Source: Bacillota bacterium
GTDB lineage: Bacteria > Bacillota > Clostridia > Christensenellales > Borkfalkiaceae
NCBI GenBank assembly: GCA_003343765.1
Contig: QAKO01000072.1
Span: 1 to 27,590, forward strand
Length of the DNA stretch: 27,590 nt
Reading direction: 5' to 3'
Shown here: in pieces, positions 15,528-24,402 of the stretch
Layout: every line of letters begins with the position of its first letter
Position numbering within the stretch: the stretch's first letter is position 1
Program-made: the position numbers and the translations under genes
Notes under the pieces: model-generated
Databases searched by the model: none
Told to the model about the DNA's origin: nothing
Seen by the model: the letters and a program-made list of their open reading frames with translations, nothing else

Positions 15528-16403
15528 ATGGAAACAAAATGCAAGCTCTGCCCCGCAGAATGCGGGGCAGACAGATCACATGAATGCGGCGCCTGCGGTG
15601 CGGACAGCACAGTACGCGTCGCCAAATACGGTCTGCACCCTTTCGAGGAACCGTGTATTTCCGGAAAAAAAGGTTCGGGCACCGTCTTTTTCAGCGGATG
15701 CGCCCTGCGGTGCGTGTTCTGCCAGAATCACGAAATCTCCCGCGCCAACACGGGTGAACCCTGCGACACACACTCCCTTGTCCGCATTTTCCGCGAACTG
15801 GAAGACATGGGCGCCGAAAACATCAATCTCGTGACCGCCTCCCACTACGTTCCGCAGATTTTGCAGGCTTTCAAGGAATACAGACCGAAAATTCCCGTCG
15901 TCTACAATACCCATTCTTACGAAAAAATTGAAGTATTGCAGGCGCTGGACAAATACATCGACGTCTATCTTCCGGATATGAAATATTATTCGCCCAAGAT
16001 TTCGGCGCGGTACACAGGGAAGGCAAACTATTTCGAATACGCCTCGCGCGCCGTGGCATTCATGGCGCGCCGCGAATGCGAATTCGACGGAGAAAAGATG
16101 ATGCGCGGCTGTATCGTACGGCATCTCGTGCTCCCGCTTTGCACGGACGATTCTTTAAAAATCGTACAGTGGTTTGCATCACTCAACTCCCCCGCCTATT
16201 TTTCTCTGATGGGACAGTACACTCCCTGCGGCGACATCGAAAATTTCCCCGAGCTGAAAAGACGCATCACGCCGCGCGAATACAAGAAAGTGCGCGATTT
16301 TGTCTTTTCCTGCGGCATCGAACACTTGTTTTTGCAACAACTCGAAGCCGCCGATTCCCGCTTTATTCCCGATTTCTCGGCGGATACGAATACCCTTTTC
16401 TGA
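15528..16403 (+). CDS. pflX: PflX-like radical SAM protein (COG1313)
   Basis: Related to pyruvate formate-lyase activating enzymes; the substrate of this subfamily is not established. 291 residues. An N-terminal Cys-rich segment (C5, C8, C12, C20, C23) may bind zinc or a second cluster. The HPFEEPCISGKKGSGTVFF stretch typical of this family is followed by the radical SAM motif CALRCVFC (C58, C62, C65), which binds a [4Fe-4S] cluster and SAM. A TIM-barrel core follows. There is no formate lyase gene nearby. No ribosome binding site precedes the ATG (ACAATTTTCCC), and the promoter sits directly on it, so translation is probably leaderless. It is divergent from metK, which makes its cofactor, although that neighbourhood may be chance. 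Confidence 0.88.
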   Translation: METKCKLCPAECGADRSHECGACGADSTVRVAKYGLHPFEEPCISGKKGSGTVFFSGCALRCVFCQNHEISRANTGEPCDTHSLVRIFRELEDMGAENINLVTASHYVPQILQAFKEYRPKIPVVYNTHSYEKIEVLQALDKYIDVYLPDMKYYSPKISARYTGKANYFEYASRAVAFMARRECEFDGEKMMRGCIVRHLVLPLCTDDSLKIVQWFASLNSPAYFSLMGQYTPCGDIENFPELKRRITPREYKKVRDFVFSCGIEHLFLQQLEAADSRFIPDFSADTNTLF

Positions 16404-16711
16404 TTTTCGATTCCCCCGTTCCACGGCGGATCATGCCGTTGACGGCGAACCTCATTCCCTATTGCCCGCATTTATATCCGATTTTATCGCCTGCATAGCG
16501 ATTTTGAAAGGATCGATGCCGCTTTCAGAAGGTAAACGGGTCAAGAATCGGTATGATTCTGACGGATAAAGGCATGGCGGGCTTTGACCAATTTTTTTAC
16601 GAGCGGTGCGACCTCGGAAGGGGGCGCCGCGGCGAGTTTTTCTTCCAACAATTCTATATCGGCCATTGAAATTTTTTTCATGCCGCTATTTTGCGGAGTT
16701 TTACGAAAATT
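16404..16711. other. Spacer between pflX-like and ABC-F genes
   Basis: The 308 bases hold no clear terminator for the radical SAM gene; a weak ACGGC/GCCGT stem near 16427-16443 has no T-run. A small minus-strand frame (16541-16681) occupies much of the rest. The ABC-F promoter is not obvious; GGAG at 16695 is 13 bases from the ATG, a long spacing. Confidence 0.6.
16541..16681 (-). CDS. Possible small protein, 46 or 41 residues
   Basis: A minus-strand frame starting MKKISMADIELL (ATG at 16681; an alternative ATG at 16666 gives 41 residues) and ending RHAFIRQNHTDS. The sequence is an amphipathic, helix-like pattern with a short Pro-Pro break, and its codons look like those of neighbouring genes (many GCC, GTC, CTC, CGC). 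Against it: no ribosome binding site precedes either ATG, and the start is 30 bases from the divergent ABC-F start. I do not recognise a family. It may be a real short protein, a remnant, or chance. Confidence 0.35.
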   Translation of the reverse strand: MKKISMADIELLEEKLAAAPPSEVAPLVKKLVKARHAFIRQNHTDS

Positions 16712-18604
16712 ATGTTGATATCGCTGGAAAACGTACGCTTCGGCTACGATGACAAAATCATTCTGGACAATATATCCTTTACCGTATCGGAAAAAGAACG
16801 CATCGGCTTTATCGGTGCGAACGGGGAAGGGAAAACCACGCTCATCAAACTGATGACGGGCGTACTTTTCCCCGACGAAGGGCAAATTTACAAAAAAACG
16901 GGACTGAAAATCGGGTGGCTGGAACAAAACGGCGGACTGGAAAGCGAAAAGACCGTTTACGAAGAAATGCGTTCGGTCTTTGCTTTTGTTTATAATTCGA
17001 TGGAACGTCTGCGTGAAATCGAACAGAAATTGGCGACAGTTCCCTTTCAGAGCAAGGAATTTCATGATCTTTCCGCAAAATACGAACAGTTGGAGCGTGC
17101 CATTGCCGCCGCTGACGGATACAATGCGGAAGTGAAGATCAAAACGGTTTTGAACGGCATGGGCTTCGGCGGAAAGTATGAACAAAAGATCTCCACCATG
17201 AGCGGCGGAGAAAAGACACGGCTCAAACTGTGCCGCCTGCTTTTGGAAGAACCCGAAATTTTATTTTTGGACGAGCCGACCAACCATCTGGACGTTTCCA
17301 CCCTGTTCTGGCTGGAAGATTATCTGAAAAATTACCGCGGTGCGATTTTTACCGTTTCGCACGACCGTTATTTTTTGGATGCGATCGTTTCCAAGATTTT
17401 TGAGCTGGAAAACTGCCGCATTCAGACTTTCCGCGGCAACTATTCCAAATACAAAGTTTTGAAAGCGGAAAAATACGAACACGATCTGAAAGAATACGAA
17501 CGTCAACAGGAAGAGATTGCCGACCTGAAAGATTACGTTGCGCGCAACATCGTGCGAGCAACGACAGCAAAGAGCGCGCAGTCGCGGGTAAAAAAGCTGG
17601 AATCGATGGAACTGCTCGAAAAGCCCGTTCCCCCGCCGAAACCGCCCAAATTTTCCTTTGAAACGATGGAAAAAAGTGAAGAGCGCGCCCTTTCGGTGAG
17701 CGGTCTGTCCCTTTCTGCGGGCGGAAAATTTTTGTTTTCCGACGCAAATTTTGAAGTACGTCGCGGCGAAAAAATCGCGATCGTCGGCGAAAACGGCACG
17801 GGAAAATCCACACTCATCCGCACGCTTGTACAAAAGCGCGACCCTTCCGTGCGTTGGGGACGGTTTAATAAAGTCGGCTATTATGACCAGGAAAACGCAG
17901 ACCTCGATCCCGATGAAACAGTCTTGGGAGCTCTCTGGCATAAACACACGGGCATGACGCAGACGCAGGCGCGCGCCCTGCTTGCCCGCGCAAAACTGAC
18001 GGACGAGGACATGGAGAAAAAAGTCCGCTCTCTTTCGGGCGGAGAACGCGCAAAATTATCTCTCGTGCTTTTAGAGGCTCTCTGCGCCAATTTTCTCGTT
18101 CTGGACGAACCCACAAACCACCTCGATCTTTTGGCGCGGGAAAGTCTGGAAGAGGCTTTGAAAGCATTCGGAGGAACGCTCCTGTTTGTTTCGCACGACC
18201 GCTATTTTATTTCAAACATTGCCGAGAAAATTCTGGAGATCAAAAACGGAAAAATTACCCTTTATCCCTGCCGATATGAAGAATATACGGCACTGAAAAA
18301 GGTGCAAGCGGATGATAAAGCGGCCGCAGAAAGAGCCGAAAAGGCGGAAGAGCGAGCCGTTCAGAATACGGCATCCTACCGATCGAAAGCGGAACGCGCC
18401 GAAGAAGCGCGGAAAAAACAAAAAATAAAAGAGATCGAAAAGAAGATTTCCGATACGGAAAAGGAAATTGCGGCAATCAATGAGGAAATTGCAAAGCCGG
18501 AAATTGCCGCCGATTATAAACTTTTAAACGAAAAATGTGCGCGCCTTGACGAACTGCACGCCATCGCCGAAAAACTTTACAAAGAGTACGAGAAGCTTTT
18601 ATAA
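16712..18604 (+). CDS. ABC-F family ATPase (YdiF/Uup-like)
   Basis: Soluble twin-ATPase that binds the ribosomal E site; relatives adjust translation or protect against ribosome-targeting antibiotics. 630 residues, with no membrane segments. Domain 1: Walker A GANGEGKTT (35-43), signature MSGGEK (from 163), LFLDEPTNHLD. A linker rich in charged residues follows (RATTAKSAQSRVKKLE). Domain 2: Walker A GENGTGKST (about 358), LSGGERAKLS (about 439), LVLDEPTNHLD. A C-terminal Glu/Lys/Ala coiled coil runs from about 530 to 630. The layout resembles YdiF-type housekeeping members rather than known resistance proteins, but the subclass is uncertain. The ATG at 16712 was chosen; an upstream in-frame TTG at 16691 is possible. 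The key ATPase residues are all present. Confidence 0.92.
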   Translation: MLISLENVRFGYDDKIILDNISFTVSEKERIGFIGANGEGKTTLIKLMTGVLFPDEGQIYKKTGLKIGWLEQNGGLESEKTVYEEMRSVFAFVYNSMERLREIEQKLATVPFQSKEFHDLSAKYEQLERAIAAADGYNAEVKIKTVLNGMGFGGKYEQKISTMSGGEKTRLKLCRLLLEEPEILFLDEPTNHLDVSTLFWLEDYLKNYRGAIFTVSHDRYFLDAIVSKIFELENCRIQTFRGNYSKYKVLKAEKYEHDLKEYERQQEEIADLKDYVARNIVRATTAKSAQSRVKKLESMELLEKPVPPPKPPKFSFETMEKSEERALSVSGLSLSAGGKFLFSDANFEVRRGEKIAIVGENGTGKSTLIRTLVQKRDPSVRWGRFNKVGYYDQENADLDPDETVLGALWHKHTGMTQTQARALLARAKLTDEDMEKKVRSLSGGERAKLSLVLLEALCANFLVLDEPTNHLDLLARESLEEALKAFGGTLLFVSHDRYFISNIAEKILEIKNGKITLYPCRYEEYTALKKVQADDKAAAERAEKAEERAVQNTASYRSKAERAEEARKKQKIKEIEKKISDTEKEIAAINEEIAKPEIAADYKLLNEKCARLDELHAIAEKLYKEYEKLL

Positions 18605-18681
18605 AAAACTTGCTGAAATGTCAAGGATATATTTAAAAGAAAAGCATACGGAAATTGTCCACATTGTTACGGATGACAGAT

Positions 18682-18721
18682 AAAAAAGGCAGGAAGCGTG
18701 TCAACGTTTCCTGCCTTTTTT
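18682..18721. terminator. Shared bidirectional terminator of ABC-F and rseP
   Basis: A 17-bp stem (AAAAAAGGCAGGAAGCG and complement, with one G-T pair) and a six-base loop give U6 runs both ways. It lies between the convergent ABC-F and rseP genes. Confidence 0.92.
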
Positions 18722-18731
18722 ATCTTAGCAA

Positions 18732-18764
18732 GCGGCGCCCTGCAAATTTTTCGCAGGGCGCCGC
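18732..18764 (-). terminator. GC-rich hairpin after rseP
   Basis: A 12-bp perfect stem (GCGGCGCCCTGC and complement) with a nine-base AT-rich loop starts 15 bases after the rseP stop. There is no T-run, so it probably stabilises the operon's 3' end or assists the shared terminator behind it. Confidence 0.6.
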
Positions 18765-18779
18765 ACTTTTACACTTTAA

Positions 18780-19925
18780 CTAAAACAACTGTAAAATATC
18801 CACTAAAATCGCAAAACCGATGAGCAGAATAAACCCAGCCGCATGGATGATCGCTTCCACTTTTCGGTTGATCGGTTTTCCGCGAACCCATTCAATGAGG
18901 GTAAATACGATTTTAGAGCCGTCCAGAGCGGGGATCGGCAACAGATTGAACACCGCAAGGTTCACGCCGATAAACGCCGCGATCTCCAGAAACTGCTGAA
19001 AACTCTGCGATGCGATCTGCGAAGTCAGTTTGATGGTCGTTACCGGCCCGCCGAACGCCGAAAGCCCCAGATCGCCCGTAAACAGCTGTCCCAATACCTT
19101 GAAGATCGTGCCGCCGATCTGGAAAGAATAGGTAAACGACCTTCCGAGCGTCTCAAAAAATCCGAATCCCTTGTACGATGCCGACGCAACCATATGGATA
19201 TACGTTTCGCCGTCTTGCTCATATTGTCGTGCGATTCCCAAAGAATCCCACAAGGCTCCCGTATCCGTCAGATTTTTAAAATCCGCGTCGCTGCGGAGCA
19301 TGACTTTGATCTCCTGTTCGCTCCTGCCTGTTTCTCCTTTTCGCGAAACGAGAAACGTTACGAGATCCCCTTCCTTTTTGCCTTCCAGCACTTCCATGAG
19401 ATCGCTTGTCAGATAAATACCCTTCCCCTCGCATCGGATGATGACATCCTCATCCTGAAAAGAGTACCCTGCCACGGCGATGCCGCTTTGCGTATATTCC
19501 GAAGTATCGACGCGATAGGTCATTAAAAGCAGCTGGCCGTATGCAAAAAACGAAGTAATGATCAAAAGCAAGGCGAGCAGATAGTTCATAAAAGCGCCCG
19601 CAAACAATACGATGATCCGCTGCCAGGGCTTTTTGTTGTTGAATGCGTCAGGATGAGAATTTTCTTCGTCCTCGCCTTCAAACGCGCAATAGCCGCCGAG
19701 CGGCAATGCACGCACCGAAAACACTTCTCCGTTCTTTTTCGTGCGTTTGTACAGCGCGGGCCCGAACCCGATCGCAAATTCGTTGATTTTAAATTTAAAG
19801 ATTTTTCCCGCAATGTAATGCCCGAATTCGTGTACCGTGATCATCGCCAGCAAAATGAGTATTGCCAGCAGCACCGAACCGATCGTTTTCATTACATCCG
19901 AAAATGCGAGAAGATTGAGCGCCAT
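18780..19925 (-). CDS. rseP: Site-2-type intramembrane metalloprotease RseP/RasP
   Basis: Cuts membrane-embedded substrates such as anti-sigma factors and leftover signal peptides. 381 residues. The first helix carries the zinc motif HEFGH (32-36) and the C-terminal helices carry NLLPIPALDGSK with the third zinc ligand. A degenerate PDZ domain lies between (about 130-240). About four membrane helices. AAGGGGAG precedes the ATG. Last gene of the rpsB-to-rseP operon, 30 bases after dxr, the classic Firmicutes order (RasP in Bacillus). Confidence 0.96.
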   Translation of the reverse strand: MALNLLAFSDVMKTIGSVLLAILILLAMITVHEFGHYIAGKIFKFKINEFAIGFGPALYKRTKKNGEVFSVRALPLGGYCAFEGEDEENSHPDAFNNKKPWQRIIVLFAGAFMNYLLALLLIITSFFAYGQLLLMTYRVDTSEYTQSGIAVAGYSFQDEDVIIRCEGKGIYLTSDLMEVLEGKKEGDLVTFLVSRKGETGRSEQEIKVMLRSDADFKNLTDTGALWDSLGIARQYEQDGETYIHMVASASYKGFGFFETLGRSFTYSFQIGGTIFKVLGQLFTGDLGLSAFGGPVTTIKLTSQIASQSFQQFLEIAAFIGVNLAVFNLLPIPALDGSKIVFTLIEWVRGKPINRKVEAIIHAAGFILLIGFAILVDILQLF

Positions 19926-19955
19926 ACGTCTCCCCTTTTCTGATTTCTCCCATGC

Positions 19956-21086
19956 TTAACCGATTTTCAGCCGCGCACAGGCACGCGCCTTACGATCCGT
20001 CTCTTCCAGCGCGTCGTAACTCTCCGCACTGCCTCCGATCTCCGCCGCAAGCACGTCTTCTATAATGTCTGCAATTTGCGTGTATTTTATTTGCCCGTTT
20101 AAAAAAGCTGATACCGCCACTTCCCCCGCCGCGTTCAAAATACAGGGATACGTCCCGCCTTTTTCCGCGCATTGCCACGCCAACACAAAACAAGGATAGC
20201 GTTTTTCGTCCACTTTTTCAAAATGCAGCGATCCCGCCTTGAAAAAATCCACCGGCGGCAATCCGCAATCCAGCCGTTCCGGATACGTCAGCGCCAACTG
20301 GATCGGCAATTCCATCGAAGGCATTGCCATCTGCGCCAGCACTGCGCCGTCCGCAAATTCCACCATCGAATGCACGATGCTCTCCCTGTGCACCAGCACC
20401 TCGATCTGAGAAAGCGTTGCCCCGTACAGATGCATTGCTTCCATTACCTCAAAGCCCTTGTTCAGCATCGTCGCACAGTCGATCGTGATCTTCGGCCCCA
20501 TTTTCCAGTTCGGATGCGCCAGAGCGTCTTTTGCCGTTACCTGTCCCAATTTTTCCATGGGAACATCGCGCAGAGCACCGCCGCTTGCCGTCAGCAATAT
20601 TTTTCGGAAAGACGCTTTTCTGTCAAAGTTCAGGCACTGCCAGATCGCAGAATGTTCGCTGTCTACGGGAAGGACGCGAAGTCCCTTCCGCTCCGCCAGC
20701 GGCATGACCAGCTGCCCCCCCACGACCAGACTTTCTTTATTCGCAAGCGCAATGTCTTTGCCGGCAGAAAGCGCCGAAAGCGCCGCTTTCAGCCCCGCAA
20801 AGCCCGTTACCGCTATGAGTACGATATCCGCATTCTCATAGGAACAAGCCTCTTCAAACGCCCTTTCCCCGCAGGAAAAGCGCGTCCCTTTCGGCACGTT
20901 TATATTCCGTTCCGTGCGCAGAGCCGCAAACTGCGGCCGATTCTGATCTATCTGTTGTTCAAAGAGCGTTCCGCCCGTATTTGCCGCCAAAGCGACGATC
21001 TGAAAGCGTTCCGGGTACCGCCTGCAGACTTCGATTGCCTGTCTGCCGATCGAGCCGGTACTCCCGATGATGGAGATCCTTTTCAT
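19956..21086 (-). CDS. dxr: 1-deoxy-D-xylulose 5-phosphate reductoisomerase
   Basis: Converts DXP to MEP with NADPH and a divalent metal, the committed step of the MEP isoprenoid pathway that feeds UppS. 376 residues, close to the usual length. The NADPH-binding loop is GSTGSIG (8-14); other family motifs are ANKESLV, LPVDSEHSAIWQ, TASGGALRD and the SIVHSMVEF region. The ATG follows GGAAGGGGAAC. It sits between cdsA and rseP, with a hairpin in the 150-base gap before it. Confidence 0.97.
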   Translation of the reverse strand: MKRISIIGSTGSIGRQAIEVCRRYPERFQIVALAANTGGTLFEQQIDQNRPQFAALRTERNINVPKGTRFSCGERAFEEACSYENADIVLIAVTGFAGLKAALSALSAGKDIALANKESLVVGGQLVMPLAERKGLRVLPVDSEHSAIWQCLNFDRKASFRKILLTASGGALRDVPMEKLGQVTAKDALAHPNWKMGPKITIDCATMLNKGFEVMEAMHLYGATLSQIEVLVHRESIVHSMVEFADGAVLAQMAMPSMELPIQLALTYPERLDCGLPPVDFFKAGSLHFEKVDEKRYPCFVLAWQCAEKGGTYPCILNAAGEVAVSAFLNGQIKYTQIADIIEDVLAAEIGGSAESYDALEETDRKARACARLKIG

Positions 21087-21184
21087 ACGTTCCCCTTCCG
21101 TTCAATATATGCCGTAAAAAAATTTTTATGCCGATCGGATCCGTTCCGAATTCGATTTCGTGAAATTTTCCGATAAAATACAAT

Positions 21185-21211
21185 CGGAGCGGTGCCGACA
21201 GCACCGCTCCG
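21185..21211. terminator. Hairpin between cdsA and dxr
   Basis: An 11-bp perfect stem (CGGAGCGGTGC and complement, loop CGACA) follows the cdsA stop by about 25 bases. On the minus strand the following bases are ATTGTATTTT, a poor U-tract, so it is more likely a partial attenuator or stabiliser within the operon than a full terminator. The T-run is better on the plus strand, where no gene precedes it. Confidence 0.6.
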
Positions 21212-21236
21212 CATTTTTCTTTTCAAAGCCTCACAC

Positions 21237-22148
21237 TCATAGAACTGCGAGAATAAATGCAAGATATATGAACGTGCTGGCAAATAAGGTACCGTCAATG
21301 CGGTCCAAAATTCCGCCGTGTCCGGGAAGGAGTTTGCCCATATCCTTGATGCCGCATTTACGCTTGATCACGCTTTCCACAAGGTCGCCGAACTCTGTCA
21401 TGAACGAGCAGACAAGCCCGATCACGGCAAATACGATCCAGGGAGTACCTGCCCAGCCGCTGAAGACCCCTTCATAGACATAGCCGGTCGCCAACGTATA
21501 CAGCCAATACAGAAGAATGCTTGCAAGACTGCCGAACACGATCCCACCGATCGCCCCCGAAACCGTCTTGTTCGGACTGATGGTCGGGCAAAGTTTTTTG
21601 CCTTTGCAGAGACTGCCCACAAAAAACGCAAACGTGTCGGTCACGGGAGATATGACAAATATCAGCAACAACCCGAGTGCGGGCGCACCCTGAGGCGGAA
21701 GTGAATTGGTCAGAATGGTCGTGGACAGGATCGCGGTCGGATAAAAACCGCAAAGCATCGCCGCACCCGTACCCTTGATGTCGGTATTTTTGTGATCCAC
21801 CACCAAAAGACAAAACAACACCAACGCAAACAAAAAAGACAGCGTTAAAAGACAACGGAATCCTGCCCTTTCGTAAATAAAATCTGCCACGTAAAAGGAA
21901 GGCGTAAACAGGATCGCATAAGCATAGACAACAAACTTTTGCGATTTGCTCATGGGCATGGGTGGTTCTGCGGTATCCTGGGCGTTGACGTGCGGCCCCG
22001 AAAGCGCATGAACCATCTCATACGTGCCGATCAGCGAAAACGCATAGATGAGGATCCCGAACAGGCGGGCATCAACCAGTCGCAGTGCAAAAAAAGCAAC
22101 GATGATTGCAAAATATACAGCTCCCGTGATTACTCGAGTACGAAGCAT
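21237..22148 (-). CDS. cdsA: Phosphatidate cytidylyltransferase
   Basis: Makes CDP-diacylglycerol from phosphatidate and CTP in the membrane, the entry to phospholipid synthesis. 303 residues with about eight hydrophobic segments. The family signature KRKCGIKDMGKLLPGHGG and LDRIDG is near the C-terminus, with an Asp in SPVTDTFAFFVG. AGGAGGAG precedes the ATG. It starts three bases after the uppS stop, so the two are tightly coupled. An internal stretch (about 55-70, HVNAQDTAEPPMPMSKSQKF) is an uncommonly polar loop. Confidence 0.96.
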   Translation of the reverse strand: MLRTRVITGAVYFAIIVAFFALRLVDARLFGILIYAFSLIGTYEMVHALSGPHVNAQDTAEPPMPMSKSQKFVVYAYAILFTPSFYVADFIYERAGFRCLLTLSFLFALVLFCLLVVDHKNTDIKGTGAAMLCGFYPTAILSTTILTNSLPPQGAPALGLLLIFVISPVTDTFAFFVGSLCKGKKLCPTISPNKTVSGAIGGIVFGSLASILLYWLYTLATGYVYEGVFSGWAGTPWIVFAVIGLVCSFMTEFGDLVESVIKRKCGIKDMGKLLPGHGGILDRIDGTLFASTFIYLAFILAVL

Positions 22149-22151
22149 CCT

Positions 22152-22847
22152 TTACTCCTCCTGTACGTTTCCGAATCTCCTGTCGCGCGCGGAATAATTT
22201 TCGATCGCCCTTTCCAGATCGCGTTTGGAAAACTCCGGCCACATCTTTCCCGAAAAGTAAAGTTCGCTGTAAGCCGCCTGATATAACAAAAAATTGCTCA
22301 GTCTGAGTTCTCCGCCCGTACGGATGATCAGATCCGGATCGGGGATCCCGCCCGTCTCCAAAAGCGACGAAAAGCTCTGTTCATCCACAAAACGGCCGTA
22401 CGAAACCGCCGCATTCACGGCTCGGATGATCTCCTGCCGTGAACCGTAATTGATACAAATATTCAAAAGCCCCCGAACAAGATGCGACGTTTCGTCCATC
22501 ATCTCGAGAATGCTTTCCTGAATGTCGGGCGGAAGCACCGTAATGTCGCCCACCACGTTGATCTTGACACCCATCTCCTGCATTTTATCTTTTTTCTTCC
22601 CGAAAAACGTTCGGAAAAGATCAAAGAGTTCATCCACTTCTTCTTTCGGACGGGAAAGATTCTCTGTGGAAAGTGCATACACCGTCACGATCCGAACTCC
22701 CAGATCAAATGCGTGGGAACAGATCTTGAACATATTCTGCACGCCCATTTTATGGCCGTATCCGCGCGGACGAAACCTGCGTTTCGCCCAACGGCCGTTT
22801 CCGTCCATAATAAATGCGATATGGACGGGTAATTTTATTCTTTTCAT
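22152..22847 (-). CDS. uppS: Undecaprenyl diphosphate synthase (cis-prenyltransferase)
   Basis: Condenses isopentenyl diphosphate onto farnesyl diphosphate to make the C55 carrier for peptidoglycan. 231 residues. The catalytic region is HIAFIMDGNGRWAKRR with Asp15. Other conserved parts are GHKMG, TVYALSTEN, LNICINYGSR and DPDLIIRTGGELRLSNFLLYQ. A ribosome binding site of moderate strength (AGGGCTAAGG) precedes the ATG. Lies between frr and cdsA; its substrate comes from the pathway begun by the dxr gene downstream. Confidence 0.97.
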   Translation of the reverse strand: MKRIKLPVHIAFIMDGNGRWAKRRFRPRGYGHKMGVQNMFKICSHAFDLGVRIVTVYALSTENLSRPKEEVDELFDLFRTFFGKKKDKMQEMGVKINVVGDITVLPPDIQESILEMMDETSHLVRGLLNICINYGSRQEIIRAVNAAVSYGRFVDEQSFSSLLETGGIPDPDLIIRTGGELRLSNFLLYQAAYSELYFSGKMWPEFSKRDLERAIENYSARDRRFGNVQEE

Positions 22848-22859
22848 ACCTTAGCCCTG

Positions 22860-23432
22860 TCAGACGGACATAATTTCTTTTTCTTTATCGGCGGTATGCT
22901 TATCGATCTGCTCCATCGTCTTGGAAACCGTCTTTTCGACATCCTTTTCCAGCGACGCGCATTCGTCTTCGGATATTTCTTTATTGTTCTTCATCTTCTT
23001 CAGAGATTCCATCGCATCGCGGCGAAGATTGCGAACCGCCACTTTCGAGTTCTCCGACAAAGATTTGATCTGCTTGGCAATGTCGCGGCGACGCTCCTCC
23101 GTCAGATCGGGGAAGATAAGACGGATCACTTTACCGTCATTCGTCGGAGTCAGTCCGATATTCGATGCAAGGATCGCCTTTTCGATGCCTTTGAGCAAAG
23201 ATGCATCCCACGGGCTGATCACCAGGCATTTTGCATCCTGCACCGAAATATTGCCCACCTGATTTACCGGAGTCATCGCTCCGTAATAGTCCACCTGAAT
23301 TTTATCCAGTACATGAGGATTCGCTCTTCCGGCGCGAATGTTCGTAAATTCTTCGCGCAGAACGCTCGTTGTTTTGTCCAGCTTTTCTTCCAGAAGCAAC
23401 AGCATCTCTTCTACTTTTTCGCTATCGACCAT
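22860..23432 (-). CDS. frr: Ribosome recycling factor
   Basis: Splits post-termination ribosomes together with EF-G. 190 residues, a few longer than the usual 185. Family regions FTNIRAGRANPHVLDKI and IRLIFPDLTEERRRDI are intact, and the C-terminus is the expected long helix. The ATG at 23432 follows GGAGGG; upstream frame extensions have no site. It is 107 bases after pyrH, in the usual order. Confidence 0.97.
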   Translation of the reverse strand: MVDSEKVEEMLLLLEEKLDKTTSVLREEFTNIRAGRANPHVLDKIQVDYYGAMTPVNQVGNISVQDAKCLVISPWDASLLKGIEKAILASNIGLTPTNDGKVIRLIFPDLTEERRRDIAKQIKSLSENSKVAVRNLRRDAMESLKKMKNNKEISEDECASLEKDVEKTVSKTMEQIDKHTADKEKEIMSV

Positions 23433-23539
23433 GGTATCCCTCCATTTAAAATTTCTCGCGCACTGTTTAAGCCCGCATACCCCCGTCGCCCCTTCAGGGA
23501 ACGGCATACGGCAACAGGCTTTCCGCCGTGCGTGCGGAA

Positions 23540-24256
23540 TTATTCGTTCGTGATGATCGTGCCGGTCTTTTCGCCGCAGATCGCGCGGACGATGGCGTCC
23601 TTTTCCGACAGCGCAAACGCCAGAACCGGAATATCGTTGTCCATACACATCGTGATCGCCGTCGTATCCATGGCTTTCAGGCCGCGGTTGATCACTTCCA
23701 TATGCGTGATTTTGTCGATCTTCTTCGCGTTCGGATTCACCTTCGGATCGCTGTCATAAATACCGTCTACATTCTTTGCCAAAAGCAGAATGTCGGCATT
23801 CGTCTCGCAGGCACGCAGAGCCGCACCCGTGTCCGTCGAACAGTACGGGTTACCCGTACCGCACGCGAAAATCACAATCCTTCCGAGTTCAAAGTGCCGA
23901 AGCGCCTTGCGCAAAATGAACGGTTCCGCAACACTGATCATGTTCAGCGCCGTCTGCACCCGCACCGGTACCCCGCGCTGCTCGATCGCGTCCTGCATCG
24001 CCAGCGAATTGATCACCGTCGCAAGCATACCCATATGATCCGCCGTCGTGCGGTCCATGTTCGTTCCCTGCCTGCCGCGCCAGAAATTTCCGCCGCCCAG
24101 TACGATCCCGACTTCTACGCCAAGCTCGTGAATACGGATCAGCTGATCCACAACTCCCGCTATGATCTTTTCGTCCAGTCCGAATCCCTTCTCGCCGGCA
24201 AGCGCTTCGCCGGATAACTTTAAAATAATACGTTTATATTTCGGTTTTAATTCCAT
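23540..24256 (-). CDS. pyrH: Uridylate kinase
   Basis: Phosphorylates UMP to UDP for pyrimidine synthesis. 238 residues, normal for the amino-acid-kinase fold. Motifs are ILKLSGEALAG, VGIVLGGGNFWRGR, NVDGIYDSDPK and the C-terminal KTGTIITNE. The ATG at 24256 was chosen because GGGGG precedes it and the family begins here; the frame is open 49 codons further upstream without homology. Separated from tsf by 146 bases with a terminator-like hairpin, so it may be expressed at a lower level than tsf. Confidence 0.97.
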   Translation of the reverse strand: MELKPKYKRIILKLSGEALAGEKGFGLDEKIIAGVVDQLIRIHELGVEVGIVLGGGNFWRGRQGTNMDRTTADHMGMLATVINSLAMQDAIEQRGVPVRVQTALNMISVAEPFILRKALRHFELGRIVIFACGTGNPYCSTDTGAALRACETNADILLLAKNVDGIYDSDPKVNPNAKKIDKITHMEVINRGLKAMDTTAITMCMDNDIPVLAFALSEKDAIVRAICGEKTGTIITNE

Positions 24257-24366
24257 GTTAGCCCCCGCTGTATGAATTTTGTATTTCGGACCGAAAAACG
24301 TACCCCCGTATCCGCCGACATACCGCCGCACAGAGAACGCCAAACAGATCCGAAACTGAAAAGAAA

Positions 24367-24392
24367 GGCACACAAATATACACTTGTGCGCC
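24367..24392 (-). terminator. Attenuator-like hairpin between tsf and pyrH
   Basis: A nine-bp stem (GGCGCACAA with TTGTGTGCC, one G-T pair) follows the tsf stop by about 10 bases. It is followed on the minus strand by TTTCTTTTC. It probably reduces transcription into pyrH. Confidence 0.65.
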
Positions 24393-24402
24393 TTCTCTTG
24401 CA

